Origin: Sphingomonas sp.
Lineage (GTDB): Bacteria > Pseudomonadota > Alphaproteobacteria > Sphingomonadales > Sphingomonadaceae
DNA: 37,795 nt
Assembly (NCBI GenBank): GCA_013816595.1
Contig: JACDEB010000010.1
Coordinates: forward strand, 1 to 37,795
Direction: 5' to 3'
The notes beneath the pieces were generated by a model. That model ran no database searches. It saw nothing but the letters and a program-made list of their open reading frames with translations, and was not told where the DNA came from. This document shows positions 22,684 through 30,979 of the stretch, piece by piece. The position numbers and the translations under genes are program-made. Each line of letters opens with the position of its first letter. The stretch's first letter is position 1.

Positions 22684-22747
22684 TATATTTGCGCCAACGC
22701 CTCCTTTGCCCTTTTCGTCGCCGCATCTTATGAGGCGCTGTCCTTAA

Positions 22748-22753
22748 AGGGGG
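22748..22753 (+). promoter_or_regulatory. Shine-Dalgarno AGGGGG for a TTG start
   Basis: AGGGGG is followed by 6 bases and the TTG at 22760, supporting that codon as the start of lgt. The next residues ([18 protein letters not shown]) fit the family N-terminus, and no ATG is available at this site. Confidence 0.6.
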
Positions 22754-22759
22754 AAGCCC

Positions 22760-23638
22760 TTGCGCGCGCTCGATAGTTCAAACTTTACCGCTTTCACCGA
22801 TCTCCATTTGTCGCCGGTCCTGTTTTCGATCGGGCCGTTCGACCTGCGCTGGTACAGCCTGGCCTATTTTGCCGGGATCATCGTCGGTTACTGGTATTTG
22901 CTTAAATTGCTCAAGCAGCCGGGCGCACCGCTGGCCCGGCGCCACGCCGACGATCTCGTCTTTTACGCAGCGCTCGGGATCATTCTTGGCGGCCGGATCG
23001 GCTATGTCTTGTTCTACAATCTATCCAATTACCTGGAGCACCCGCTCGACATCGTGAAGATGTGGGATGGCGGCATGTCGTTCCATGGCGGGGTGGTCGG
23101 AACGTCGCTCGGCATCTTCTATTTCGCCTTTCGGCAGAAATTGTCGTGGCTCAGGGTTCACGATTATATCGCCTGCTGCGTCCCCTTCGGTCTGTTCTTC
23201 GGGCGTCTTGCGAATTTCGTGAACCAGGAATTATGGGGCGCGCAAACCACCGTGCCCTGGGCCATCCGCTTCGTCGAATATACGCCGTTGGGGTCGGTTC
23301 TTGGCCCGCCGCGCCATCCCAGCCAGCTCTATGAGGCACTGCTCGAGGGCGTTCTTCTGGCGGCGATTCTGGGCTGGATGTTCTGGCGCACCGATGCTCG
23401 CTACCAGCCGGGCAAGCTGGTCGGCGCATTCATCCTGTTCTACGGCATCTTCCGCTTCGCCATCGAATTCGTCCGCGAACCCGATTCGCAATTGATCGCT
23501 TTTGCCCAGGCGACCGGCCTGCACATGGGCCAGTGGCTGTCGCTGCCGATGATCCTTGGCGGGCTCTATCTGATGCTGACCGCGAACCGGCGCCGGGTGC
23601 GGATCGAAGGGACCGCCGGAACCGCGAGCGTCGCTTAG
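22760..23638 (+). CDS. lgt: Prolipoprotein diacylglyceryl transferase
   Basis: A 292-residue inner-membrane enzyme that transfers diacylglycerol from phosphatidylglycerol to the lipobox Cys of prolipoproteins, as needed by the lipoproteins in this window. About seven membrane helices are visible. The family landmarks are [11 protein letters not shown] (77-87), [12 protein letters not shown] (103-114), the Lgt signature [15 protein letters not shown] (146-160) with Arg149, and [13 protein letters not shown] (185-197). The TTG start is supported by AGGGGG. It is first of a plus-strand run with the MidA-like methyltransferase gene starting 2 bases later, divergent from the acyl-CoA synthetase. 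Confidence 0.96.
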   Translation: MRALDSSNFTAFTDLHLSPVLFSIGPFDLRWYSLAYFAGIIVGYWYLLKLLKQPGAPLARRHADDLVFYAALGIILGGRIGYVLFYNLSNYLEHPLDIVKMWDGGMSFHGGVVGTSLGIFYFAFRQKLSWLRVHDYIACCVPFGLFFGRLANFVNQELWGAQTTVPWAIRFVEYTPLGSVLGPPRHPSQLYEALLEGVLLAAILGWMFWRTDARYQPGKLVGAFILFYGIFRFAIEFVREPDSQLIAFAQATGLHMGQWLSLPMILGGLYLMLTANRRRVRIEGTAGTASVA

Positions 23639-23640
23639 TC

Positions 23641-24618
23641 GTGACCCCGCTGGAGCGCGCCTTGCGTGAGCGAATCCGAACCGAAGGCGCAATCAGTGTC
23701 GAGGCCTATATGCAGGCTTGCAACGATTTTTATTACGCCACTCGCGACCCGCTCGGGGCCGACGGCGATTTTACCACGGCGCCGGAAATCAGCCAGATGT
23801 TCGGCGAGATGATTGGCGCTGCACTGGCCGATTGCTGGCGCCGGGCGGGCGCTCCTGAAGACGCCATCTACGCCGAGCTTGGGCCGGGGCGGGGCACGCT
23901 GGCGGCGGACGCGCTGCGGGTGCTTAGACAAGCTGGGTTCGCCGGCGCTGTGCACTTGGTCGAGACCAGCCCGGTCTTGCGCGCGGCCCAGGCGGAGGCG
24001 GTGCCCGGCGCGCTGTGGCATGGATCGATCGACGAGCTTCTCGACGCGCCGTTGCTCCTCGCTGCCAATGAATTCCTCGACGCGCTCCCGATCCGCCAGT
24101 TCGTCGGCGGTGTCGAGCGCAAGATCGTCATCACCGGCGGTAGCCTCGCCTTCGACCGCGATGGGGAGATCGTCGAGCGATCGCCCGGGCGCTCGGCGTC
24201 CGTGACCAGCATCGCCGCGAAGCTCGTCAGGTCGGGCGGGGCGGCAATCATCGTGGATTATGGCCATGCCGCGAGTGCTCCGGGCGAGACCCTGCAGGCG
24301 GTGCGCAGCCACGGTTGCGCGCCATTGCTAGCCGATCCGGGGGAGCAGGATCTCACCGCCCACGTCGATTTCGAAGCCGTTGCCGTAGTCGCGTGGGAGG
24401 CCGGCGCGCTGGTCAGCCCGCTTGAGACCCAGGGCCAGTGGCTCAAGCGGCTTGGGATCGAGACCCGGGCGGAGGCGCTGACCGCCGCCAATCCCGAGCG
24501 CGCTTCCGCCATCGCCGCAGCGCTCGACCGGCTCATTTCGAGTGCCGGAATGGGGGAATTGTTCAAGGTTGTCGCGCTCCACTCGCCGGCCTGGCCGCAA
24601 CCCGCGGGCTTCGAATGA
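23641..24618 (+). CDS. MidA/NDUFAF7-family SAM methyltransferase
   Basis: A 325-residue class I SAM-dependent methyltransferase of the COG1565 family, whose mitochondrial member methylates an arginine of complex I subunit NDUFS2. The N-terminal FYYATRDPLGADGDFTTAPE (30-49) and ISQMFGEMIG (50-59) are the family hallmarks. The SAM motif I is AELGPGRGTLAAD (78-90), and ANEFLDALPIRQF follows. The start is GTG at 23641, two bases after the lgt stop; the open frame before it is a shadow of lgt. It overlaps the GNAT gene by ATGA. A role in methylating a respiratory-chain subunit is expected from the family but not shown here. Confidence 0.92.
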   Translation: MTPLERALRERIRTEGAISVEAYMQACNDFYYATRDPLGADGDFTTAPEISQMFGEMIGAALADCWRRAGAPEDAIYAELGPGRGTLAADALRVLRQAGFAGAVHLVETSPVLRAAQAEAVPGALWHGSIDELLDAPLLLAANEFLDALPIRQFVGGVERKIVITGGSLAFDRDGEIVERSPGRSASVTSIAAKLVRSGGAAIIVDYGHAASAPGETLQAVRSHGCAPLLADPGEQDLTAHVDFEAVAVVAWEAGALVSPLETQGQWLKRLGIETRAEALTAANPERASAIAAALDRLISSAGMGELFKVVALHSPAWPQPAGFE

Positions 24619-25124
24619 CCGGCTTCACCCGCGATGCCGGGGCCGCGGACTTGCCCGTCATCGACCATCTGTTCCGGACGAGCTTCGGCGGCACTTTCGG
24701 CCATCTCTATAACGCCGAGGACCTCGCCTTCTTCCTCGCCGGTTTCACGCCCGAAGCGTGGCAGAGTGTCCATGACGATCCCCGCTTCGCCCTGCGTCTC
24801 GCCGAACTCGACGGTCGCCCGGTCGGCTATGCCAAGATCGGGCCGATGGCGCTGCCCGCCGACCATGGTCCCGATGCCGTCCAGCTGTATCAGCTTTATC
24901 TGCTCGACGACGCCAAGGGCCGGGGCATCGCCGGCGAGCTGATGGAGTGGGTCTTCACCGAAGCGCGCGCCCGCGGCGCCGATGCGCTGTTCCTCAGCGT
25001 TTTTGTCGAGAATCAGCGGGCGCGGCGCTTTTACCAGCGCCATGGCTTTGTCGACGTCGGCCCCTATCATTTTCTGGTCGGCGACCAGGCCGATGAGGAC
25101 GTTGTGATGAAGGTCGCGTTATGA
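24615..25124 (+). CDS. GNAT-family N-acetyltransferase
   Basis: A 169-residue acyl-CoA-dependent acetyltransferase. The core GNAT strand and P-loop are visible: VQLYQLYLLDDAKGRGIAGE (89-108), with the acetyl-CoA pyrophosphate-binding loop KGRGIAG, then LFLSVFVENQRARRFYQRHG (126-144) and a closing FVDVGPYHFLVGD. The acceptor is unknown. It overlaps both neighbours by 4 bases, sitting between the MidA-like methyltransferase and pgeF. Members at this place are probably metabolite or antibiotic acetyltransferases, but nothing in the sequence fixes the substrate. The start is the ATG that overlaps the preceding stop; the longer upstream frame is a shadow. Confidence 0.9.
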   Translation: MTGFTRDAGAADLPVIDHLFRTSFGGTFGHLYNAEDLAFFLAGFTPEAWQSVHDDPRFALRLAELDGRPVGYAKIGPMALPADHGPDAVQLYQLYLLDDAKGRGIAGELMEWVFTEARARGADALFLSVFVENQRARRFYQRHGFVDVGPYHFLVGDQADEDVVMKVAL

Positions 25125-25882
25125 GTGTCGAGCGGTTTCAATCGCCGTTGCTGAAAGGCGTCTTCCATGGCTTTCTCGGGCGGCGCGGCGGGGTTTCGCT
25201 GGGCGATCTGGCGGGATTGAATGTTGGCTTTGGAAGCAATGACGACCGCGTTCTGGTCGCTGAAAATCGCCGTCGGGCGAGCAATTCAATCGCGCCCGGC
25301 GCAGCCCTCGTCACCGTCCACCAGGTTCATTCCGCAACCGCCGTCGTAGCGGCCGCGCCCTGGCCGCTCGATGAGCGGCCCCACGCCGACGCCCTGGTCA
25401 CCGACCGGCCCGGATTGCTGCTCGGAATAGTCACCGCCGATTGTGCGCCGATCCTGCTTGCCGACCGCGCCTCGGGCGTGATCGGCGCCGCCCATGCCGG
25501 CTGGCGCGGCGCGCTTGCCGGGGTGGCCGAGAAAACGATCGCGGCGATGGAGCGGATCGGCGCGCACCGCTCCAACATCAAAGCCATCGTCGGCCCTTGC
25601 ATCGCTCAGGCCAGCTACGAGGTCGATGACGCGTTCCGCGATCGCTTTCTCGCCAATGACCGTGCTTATGTCCGATTCTTCACTTCGGGACCGGCCGGCA
25701 AACCGCATTTCGATCTTCCCGGCTTTGTCCTCGATCGCTTCGCGCAAGCCGGCATCGGCGGTGCCGAAGCGCTCGGACTCAACACCTACGCCGATCCGGG
25801 CGCCTTTTACTCGTATCGCCGCTCGACCCACCTCGGCGAGGCCGATTACGGCCGCCAGTTGAGCGCCATCGCGCTGCCCTAG
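25121..25882 (+). CDS. pgeF: Purine nucleoside phosphorylase/PgeF (YfiH) family
   Basis: A 253-residue protein of the laccase-domain (YfiH/DUF152) family, now known for purine nucleoside phosphorolysis and adenosine deamination, and named PgeF for its peptidoglycan-editing role in E. coli. The zinc-ligand set is visible: His70 (TVHQVHS), Cys108 (TADCAPILL), and His125 (AAHAGWRG). Other conserved parts are GPCIAQASYEV and AFYSYRRST. The start ATG overlaps the GNAT stop. It is followed by the PLP enzyme gene after a 47-base gap. Old annotations call it polyphenol oxidase, which is likely wrong for this family. Confidence 0.93.
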   Translation: MSVERFQSPLLKGVFHGFLGRRGGVSLGDLAGLNVGFGSNDDRVLVAENRRRASNSIAPGAALVTVHQVHSATAVVAAAPWPLDERPHADALVTDRPGLLLGIVTADCAPILLADRASGVIGAAHAGWRGALAGVAEKTIAAMERIGAHRSNIKAIVGPCIAQASYEVDDAFRDRFLANDRAYVRFFTSGPAGKPHFDLPGFVLDRFAQAGIGGAEALGLNTYADPGAFYSYRRSTHLGEADYGRQLSAIALP

Positions 25883-25916
25883 CGGGCGCCGCGCATTTGC
25901 GGCTAAAGGCCGCGCC

Positions 25917-25922
25917 AAGGAG
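25917..25922 (+). promoter_or_regulatory. Shine-Dalgarno AAGGAG deciding a TTG start
   Basis: AAGGAG stands 7 bases before TTG at 25930. The alternative ATG at 25897 lies before this site and would give an unrelated Arg-rich lead, so TTG is the better start of the PLP-enzyme gene. Confidence 0.65.
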
Positions 25923-25929
25923 ACCAATT

Positions 25930-27219
25930 TTGTCCAGCGACACCAGCAGCCGCACCCCCAAGCAGTCACCCACGAAAATTGGCAATCACCGGCTCAAGCC
26001 CGCCACGCTCATGATGGGTTACGGCTTCGATCCGGCGCTCAGCGAGGGGTCGCTCAAGCCACCGATCTTCCTCACCTCGACCTTCGTCTTCGACCGCGCC
26101 GCCGACGGCAAGCATTTCTTCGAAGGCATTACCGGCAAGCGCCCGGGCGGCACTTCGGGCCTCATCTATTCGCGCTTCAACAATCCGAATCTGCAAATCC
26201 TCGAGGACCGGCTGGCGATCTGGGAAGATGCCGAGGAAGCGCTCGCTTTCTCCAGCGGAATGACCGCGATCACGACCCTGTTCCTGACCTTCGTGCGCCC
26301 CGGCGACGTGATCGTTCATTCGGGTCCGCTCTACGCCGCGACCGAAAGCATCATCGCCAAGATCCTCAGCCAGTTCGGGGTCAAATATATCGACTTCCCG
26401 GCGGGTGCCACGCGCGAGGAAATCGATTCGGCGATCGCGACAGCCAAGACCGTGGGGCGGGTCAGCCTGATCTACCTCGAAAGCCCCGCCAACCCGACCA
26501 ACGCCTTGGTCGATGTCGAAGCGGTGCGCGATGCCCGCGCCGCCGCTTTCCCCGGCGACGCGCTGCCGCCGATCGCCATCGATAATACCTTCCTTGGGCC
26601 ATTGTGGGCCAGACCACTGGCGCAGGGCGCCGACATTTCGGTCTACAGCCTGACCAAATACGCCGGTGGCCACAGCGATCTCGTCGCCGGCGGCCTCACT
26701 GGCAGCAAGGCGCTGCTCGACCGGGTGCGGATGATCCGCAACACCATGGGCGGAGCGCTCGACCCCAATAGCTCGTGGATGCTGATGAGGAGCTTGGAGA
26801 CGCTCGAATTGCGCATGAACCGCGCGGGCGAAAACGCCGTCAAAGTATGCGAATTCCTGCGCGATCACCCCAAGGTCGAAAAGGTCGGCTATCTCGGCTT
26901 TCTCGAGGAGGGCTCGCGCCAGGCAGACATTTACAACCGCCATTGCAGCGGCGCAGGATCGACTTTCTCGCTCTATCTCAAAGGGGGTGAGAAAGAAGCG
27001 TTCGCGTTCCTCGACGCGCTTCAGATCGCGCATCTCGCGGTCAGCCTCGGCGGCACCGAAACCCTCGCCAGCGCACCCGCGGCAATGACCCATCTTTCGG
27101 TTCCGGACGAGCGCAAGAAGGCGCTCGACATCACCGACAACCTCGTCCGCATCTCGATCGGCGTCGAAGACCCCGACGACCTCATCGCCGACTTCGAAAA
27201 TGCGTTACGGGCGGTTTAG
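25930..27219 (+). CDS. Cystathionine gamma-synthase family PLP enzyme
   Basis: A 429-residue fold-type I PLP enzyme of the Cys/Met-metabolism family (cystathionine gamma-synthase, gamma-lyase or methionine gamma-lyase type). Landmarks are SGLIYSRFNNPN (76-87, Tyr/Arg phosphate contacts of the neighbouring subunit), SSGMTAI, YLESPANPT, AIDNTFLGP, and the PLP lysine Lys243 in VYSLTKYAGGHSDLVAGG. The C-terminal GGTETLASAPAAMTH is the usual substrate-side loop. Which reaction it runs cannot be told from the sequence. It is last in the plus-strand run and converges tightly with the HAD gene, 2 bases between stops. Confidence 0.93.
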   Translation: MSSDTSSRTPKQSPTKIGNHRLKPATLMMGYGFDPALSEGSLKPPIFLTSTFVFDRAADGKHFFEGITGKRPGGTSGLIYSRFNNPNLQILEDRLAIWEDAEEALAFSSGMTAITTLFLTFVRPGDVIVHSGPLYAATESIIAKILSQFGVKYIDFPAGATREEIDSAIATAKTVGRVSLIYLESPANPTNALVDVEAVRDARAAAFPGDALPPIAIDNTFLGPLWARPLAQGADISVYSLTKYAGGHSDLVAGGLTGSKALLDRVRMIRNTMGGALDPNSSWMLMRSLETLELRMNRAGENAVKVCEFLRDHPKVEKVGYLGFLEEGSRQADIYNRHCSGAGSTFSLYLKGGEKEAFAFLDALQIAHLAVSLGGTETLASAPAAMTHLSVPDERKKALDITDNLVRISIGVEDPDDLIADFENALRAV

Positions 27220-27221
27220 CG

Positions 27222-27905
27222 CTAGCCCCAATCCTCGACCGCCCAGCTGCGCTGTTTTGCCAAGCGTTCCAACTTGCCGTGCGGGTTGACTGCGACCGGC
27301 TCATCCGACCATTCGAACACCGGCGCATCCGACACGTGGTCAGAATAGAAGCGGACGTGGCCGTGCTTGTCCAGAAGCCCTGATTTTTTCACCCATGCAG
27401 CGATCATCCTGAGTTTGGCTGGCCCATAGCAATTCTCCCCGTCGATCAGCGCGTGAAGGTGCTCGTCGAGGCCGATAATCGAATGAGTAGCGATGACGTC
27501 ATCAAACCCGAGCCGCTCGGCGATCGCTTGCGAATACAGCCGGTAAGAAGCGGTCGCGAGAACCAGCCGGCGACCTTGCGCTTTGTCGCGGAAAATCGCC
27601 TTGAGCGCTCCGGGGCGGATGTTCGAACGTATTTGCGCATCGGCGAAACTGTCGACCAGCGGCTGCAGGTTGCGCTGGTGGATCGTCCGGCCGAGCAGCA
27701 GCCGATGGTTGATCTGCTTCAATTCGCCGCGATCGATCAGCCGCGCCAGATAGGCGAGCATCGAGCCCGCCACCAAGGGCACGAACAGCAGCCGCCACGG
27801 CGCCCGTCGAATCGCGCAGTGAAGCAGGAACAGGGTGTAGGTGGGGCGCCTCGTGATCGTCCGGTCCATGTCATAAATCGCGAGATCGCGCCCGGGGTCG
27901 CTCAT
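27222..27905 (-). CDS. HAD-IB family phosphatase
   Basis: A 227-residue haloacid-dehalogenase hydrolase. Motif I is YDMDRT, with nucleophile Asp12 and acid/base Asp14. Motif II is LATAS (116-120). The conserved Lys164 and motif IV SDHVSD (188-193) complete the active site. A basic hydrophobic stretch between 35 and 55 (PWRLLFVPLVAGSMLAYLAR) may be a membrane-interacting cap or helix. HAD-IB enzymes include phosphoserine and phospholipid-precursor phosphatases. It overlaps the nucleotidyltransferase gene upstream by 4 bases and is third in a head-group-like module, so a phospholipid-phosphate or sugar-phosphate substrate is plausible. Confidence 0.88.
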   Translation of the reverse strand: MSDPGRDLAIYDMDRTITRRPTYTLFLLHCAIRRAPWRLLFVPLVAGSMLAYLARLIDRGELKQINHRLLLGRTIHQRNLQPLVDSFADAQIRSNIRPGALKAIFRDKAQGRRLVLATASYRLYSQAIAERLGFDDVIATHSIIGLDEHLHALIDGENCYGPAKLRMIAAWVKKSGLLDKHGHVRFYSDHVSDAPVFEWSDEPVAVNPHGKLERLAKQRSWAVEDWG

Positions 27906-28678
27906 GCCGTCCCCGCCAGTATCGCTTCGACCATCTCGAGGTCGGCCGGCTTGTCGACGTCGATAGCTGCCAGTGGATCGCTTAGTTGAACGATTCGAAT
28001 CGATAGTCCGAGTTTGCCACCGATCGCCGCAGCGGTCTGCTCGATGGTCCGCAATTTGAACAGCGCGCCAAGCAATACGGATGGCCCAAGCGCGAACAGC
28101 AGACGCCAGCCTTTCTTGCGCTCCTGCTCGACCACGCTCCAGTGGTCGACTGCGCCGGCCACTTTCGCCGACCCGAAGGCGAACAGATTGGCGCCGCTGT
28201 AGCGTCCCCCCTTAAACCCGATCCACGTCCGCTGTGCCTGCGGGAAGCGCGCCAGAAGGCCGGCGGATTCGACCACTCCGATGGCAAGATCGGCACCCGC
28301 CGCCGCGCTGCAGAATTGCGCGATCATCGCCGGTGACAGCAAGGCGTGGTCGGCGGTCGTCACGAGCATCGGAAAATGCGCGCTGTCGTCGGCGACGAGC
28401 GACTGAACGGTGCGCGCAATCGTTTCCATGGATAGCTTCAAGCTCACCCTCCGATCGTTCGGGATCACGCTCCGCAACGGCACGATGTCCTGCGCCATGA
28501 CCGCGATTCGATCGATTTCCGGGCTGTCGAGTAGCGATTGCAAGGGTCGCAGCACCATTGGAACACCGCCGACCTCGATTAGCGCCTTGTGGCCCATCAG
28601 CAGCGACGATGCTTTGGGATGGCCGCGCAGCCGCGAGCCTGCCAGCAGCACCGCGCTCCAGCGAGTCACGACAGCCAT
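27902..28678 (-). CDS. MobA-like nucleotidyltransferase
   Basis: A 258-residue nucleotidyltransferase with the GT-A-like fold of MobA and CMP/CTP sugar-alcohol transferases. The nucleotide-binding start is VLLAGSRLRGHP (10-21), followed by KALIEVGGVPM with Lys31, and the metal Asp is Asp110 in TTADHALLSP. The C-terminal AIDVDKPADLEM is also typical. It would make a CDP- or similar activated alcohol for the adjacent CDP-alcohol phosphotransferase. It lies within the minus-strand module, overlapping the CDP-alcohol gene by 13 bases and the HAD gene by 4. Substrate unknown. Confidence 0.85.
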   Translation of the reverse strand: MAVVTRWSAVLLAGSRLRGHPKASSLLMGHKALIEVGGVPMVLRPLQSLLDSPEIDRIAVMAQDIVPLRSVIPNDRRVSLKLSMETIARTVQSLVADDSAHFPMLVTTADHALLSPAMIAQFCSAAAGADLAIGVVESAGLLARFPQAQRTWIGFKGGRYSGANLFAFGSAKVAGAVDHWSVVEQERKKGWRLLFALGPSVLLGALFKLRTIEQTAAAIGGKLGLSIRIVQLSDPLAAIDVDKPADLEMVEAILAGTA

Positions 28679-29784
28679 GATGTGATCGGCACTCCGCGCG
28701 CGCTGTCGCCTTGGGCCTGGGCCATTCGTACGGCGTGGAAGATCAGGCTGACGATCGTCCAGGCGGCAACCAGTTCAAGCCCGACGTCGGGCCGGGCGAA
28801 GATCAATGCAGCGACCAGGATCACCATATTGGGGTTGCGCCGAGCGGTGATCAGCCGGACGCGGCTGTCGATCGGCTTCCACACATGGATGTGGATCCCG
28901 CCGAAGCGGCGCATAAACACGCCCTCGATCAGCCGCTGCAGGACATACCCGCCGATGATCGCCCATAGCACCATCGTCGTCATCACCGGCTCCAGCGGAC
29001 GGCCGTAAGCGGCCAGGCCATGGGCCCACGCCCACCACCAGAACGGCGGGTGGATAAGGTCGATCCCGTGATCGAAGACATTGCCCCATTTGGACGAGGC
29101 GCCGGTGCAGCGCGCCAGTTTTCCATCGACCGTGTCGAGGACCATGAAGATGAAGCCCGACAAGGTGCCGAGCCAATAGTCGCCGTTCCAGAACAGGAAG
29201 AAGGCGGCAACGCACAAGATCGCGCCGACACTGGTCACGGCATTCGGCGACAGCCCCGCCTGCGCCGCCCAGCGGGTCAGATAGAATGCCGGCTTGCGCC
29301 ACAGATACAGCGTCAGGACATCAGTCACGCCCTTGTAGGAGGCGTCGTAAGCGGCGCGCTCGACCGGCTCAGGGTCGGCGGGATCGAGCGGCAGGACGAA
29401 CGGCCGGTCGCGCTTGCGCAATTCGGCGTAATTAAGCTGGGCGGTCTCGGCATCGAGCCGATCGAGCCCCGCGGGGATCTTGCCGCTGGCGAATTCAGCC
29501 AGCGCCTTGGCTTGACCCGGCCCGGCGGACACATGGGCCATGACCGGCTTGCCGTTCAATGTCAGGACGGTGCCGGGGCGACCGCGCAGGGCCTTCAGCC
29601 ACGCCGGATCCCAGGCGAATCCCATGTCGGCGAGCAGCGCCGCCCGCCCTTCGGTTGTGGTAACGGCGCAGTCCAGGCCGGCGTTGACGGCAAGGCGATT
29701 GGACCGCTCCTTCGCGCCCATCCCGAACAGACGCGCGGAGCTGTCGTTTACGGCCACGAACAGCGGATCATCGTCACTCTTCAT
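28666..29784 (-). CDS. CDP-alcohol phosphotransferase with extra N-terminal domain
   Basis: A 372-residue membrane enzyme. The C-terminal part has the complete CDP-alcohol phosphotransferase motif DGx2ARx8Gx3Dx3D (Asp220, Gly221, Ala224, Arg225, Gly234, Asp238, Asp242) in DTVDGKLARCTGASSKWGNV, preceded by Asp217, with several membrane helices. The N-terminal 150 residues have segments such as AWLKALRGRPGTVLTLNGKP that look like a degenerate nucleotidyltransferase domain. It would join a CDP-activated alcohol to a lipid or other acceptor. The start is ATG 29784; an upstream frame to 29868 is not used. It is the first gene of the three-gene module and is divergent from the Mla operon. Confidence 0.86.
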   Translation of the reverse strand: MKSDDDPLFVAVNDSSARLFGMGAKERSNRLAVNAGLDCAVTTTEGRAALLADMGFAWDPAWLKALRGRPGTVLTLNGKPVMAHVSAGPGQAKALAEFASGKIPAGLDRLDAETAQLNYAELRKRDRPFVLPLDPADPEPVERAAYDASYKGVTDVLTLYLWRKPAFYLTRWAAQAGLSPNAVTSVGAILCVAAFFLFWNGDYWLGTLSGFIFMVLDTVDGKLARCTGASSKWGNVFDHGIDLIHPPFWWWAWAHGLAAYGRPLEPVMTTMVLWAIIGGYVLQRLIEGVFMRRFGGIHIHVWKPIDSRVRLITARRNPNMVILVAALIFARPDVGLELVAAWTIVSLIFHAVRMAQAQGDSARGVPITSWLS

Positions 29785-29878
29785 CGGGTCCGAATACGGG
29801 CGCTTCGGCAAGCAGGGAAGGGGGCGCGAAAATGGCGGCTTGCCGACGTGGCCCATTTCGCGCATCACTCCTCGCGAA

Positions 29879-30979
29879 ATGGCCGTAAACGACCAACAAT
29901 CGGGGGATCAGCGGGGATCGACCTATCGCGTCGCGGGGGCGCTGACGATCACCCGTGCCGCGACCACACAGCGTGAAATTGCCGCGCTCTCCGATCCGTT
30001 GACGATCGACCTGTCGAAGGTCGAACGCATGGACACAGTCGGCGCGTGGCTCGTCTACCGCTCGGTTCGCGATCGCAAGGCCAAGGTCATTGGAGCGACC
30101 GCTGAAGAGCAGGCTTTGCTCGACGAGGTGGCCGAATATGACAAGCCGGTAAAGATCCAGCCCGACGGGCCGACCGGCGCGCGCAAGGTGTTCATCGAAC
30201 TTGGCGAATGGGTGGTCGGGACCGGCCACACCTTGGTCGGGCTGCTCGGTTTCTTCGGCGCGACCCTCATTGCTTATGGCAATGTTATTCGCCGGCCCAG
30301 GAAATTTCGCTTCAACTCGGTCGTTCAGCGTTTCGATGTCGTAGGCGTTCGGGCGCTTGGAATCATCGGTCTGATGAGCTTCCTCATCGGCATCGTCATC
30401 GGCCAGCAGGGCGCGGTCCAGCTCGAACAATTTGGCGCCGAAATCTACACCATCAACCTGATTGGCCGGATTACGGTGCGCGAACTCGGCGTTCTTATGA
30501 CCGCGATCATGGTCGCCGGCCGCTCGGGCTCGGCCTTTGCGGCGCAGATCGGTACGATGAAGATTACCGAGGAAATCGATGCCATGCGGACCATCGGTGT
30601 GTCGCCGATCGAAGCCCTCGTCCTGCCGCGCATGACCGCTTGCGTGTTGATGATGCCGCTGCTCGGCTTTTGGGCGATCGTGATGTCTCTGCTCGGCGGC
30701 GGAATTCTCGTCTGGACTCAGCTCGGCATTCCACCGACCACCTATATCCAGCGGCTCCAGGAGGTCATTCCGATGACCGACCTGTGGATCGCGCTGATCA
30801 AGGCGCCGGTGTTCGGGTTCATCATCGCGCTCGCCGGTTGTTTCCAGGGCATGTTGGTCGAAGGCGATAGCGAACAAGTCGGCTCGCGGACCACGACCGC
30901 GGTGGTCCAGTCGATCTTCCTAGTGATCGTTCTCGACGCGGTGTTTGCGGTATTCTTCAGCGGGATCGGCTGGCGATGA
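29879..30979 (+). CDS. mlaE: MlaE-type ABC permease with N-terminal STAS domain
   Basis: A 366-residue inner-membrane permease of the MCE/Mla lipid-transport system, which moves phospholipids between inner and outer membrane. An N-terminal STAS-like domain (about 15-95: LTIDLSKVERMDTVGAWLVY) replaces a separate MlaB protein. The permease domain follows (about 130-366) with the conserved GAEIYTINLIGRITVRELGV and SGSAFAAQIGTMKITEEIDA segments and about five membrane helices. Stop and next start overlap (ATGA). Divergent from the CDP-alcohol gene with about 94 bases between, which must hold both promoters. The start at 29879 lacks a strong Shine-Dalgarno sequence and is the least sure part. Confidence 0.92.
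   Translation: MAVNDQQSGDQRGSTYRVAGALTITRAATTQREIAALSDPLTIDLSKVERMDTVGAWLVYRSVRDRKAKVIGATAEEQALLDEVAEYDKPVKIQPDGPTGARKVFIELGEWVVGTGHTLVGLLGFFGATLIAYGNVIRRPRKFRFNSVVQRFDVVGVRALGIIGLMSFLIGIVIGQQGAVQLEQFGAEIYTINLIGRITVRELGVLMTAIMVAGRSGSAFAAQIGTMKITEEIDAMRTIGVSPIEALVLPRMTACVLMMPLLGFWAIVMSLLGGGILVWTQLGIPPTTYIQRLQEVIPMTDLWIALIKAPVFGFIIALAGCFQGMLVEGDSEQVGSRTTTAVVQSIFLVIVLDAVFAVFFSGIGWR

Noticed and set aside
25966-27093. 375-codon minus-strand frame inside the PLP enzyme gene
   Set aside because: Antisense shadow without recognisable motifs.
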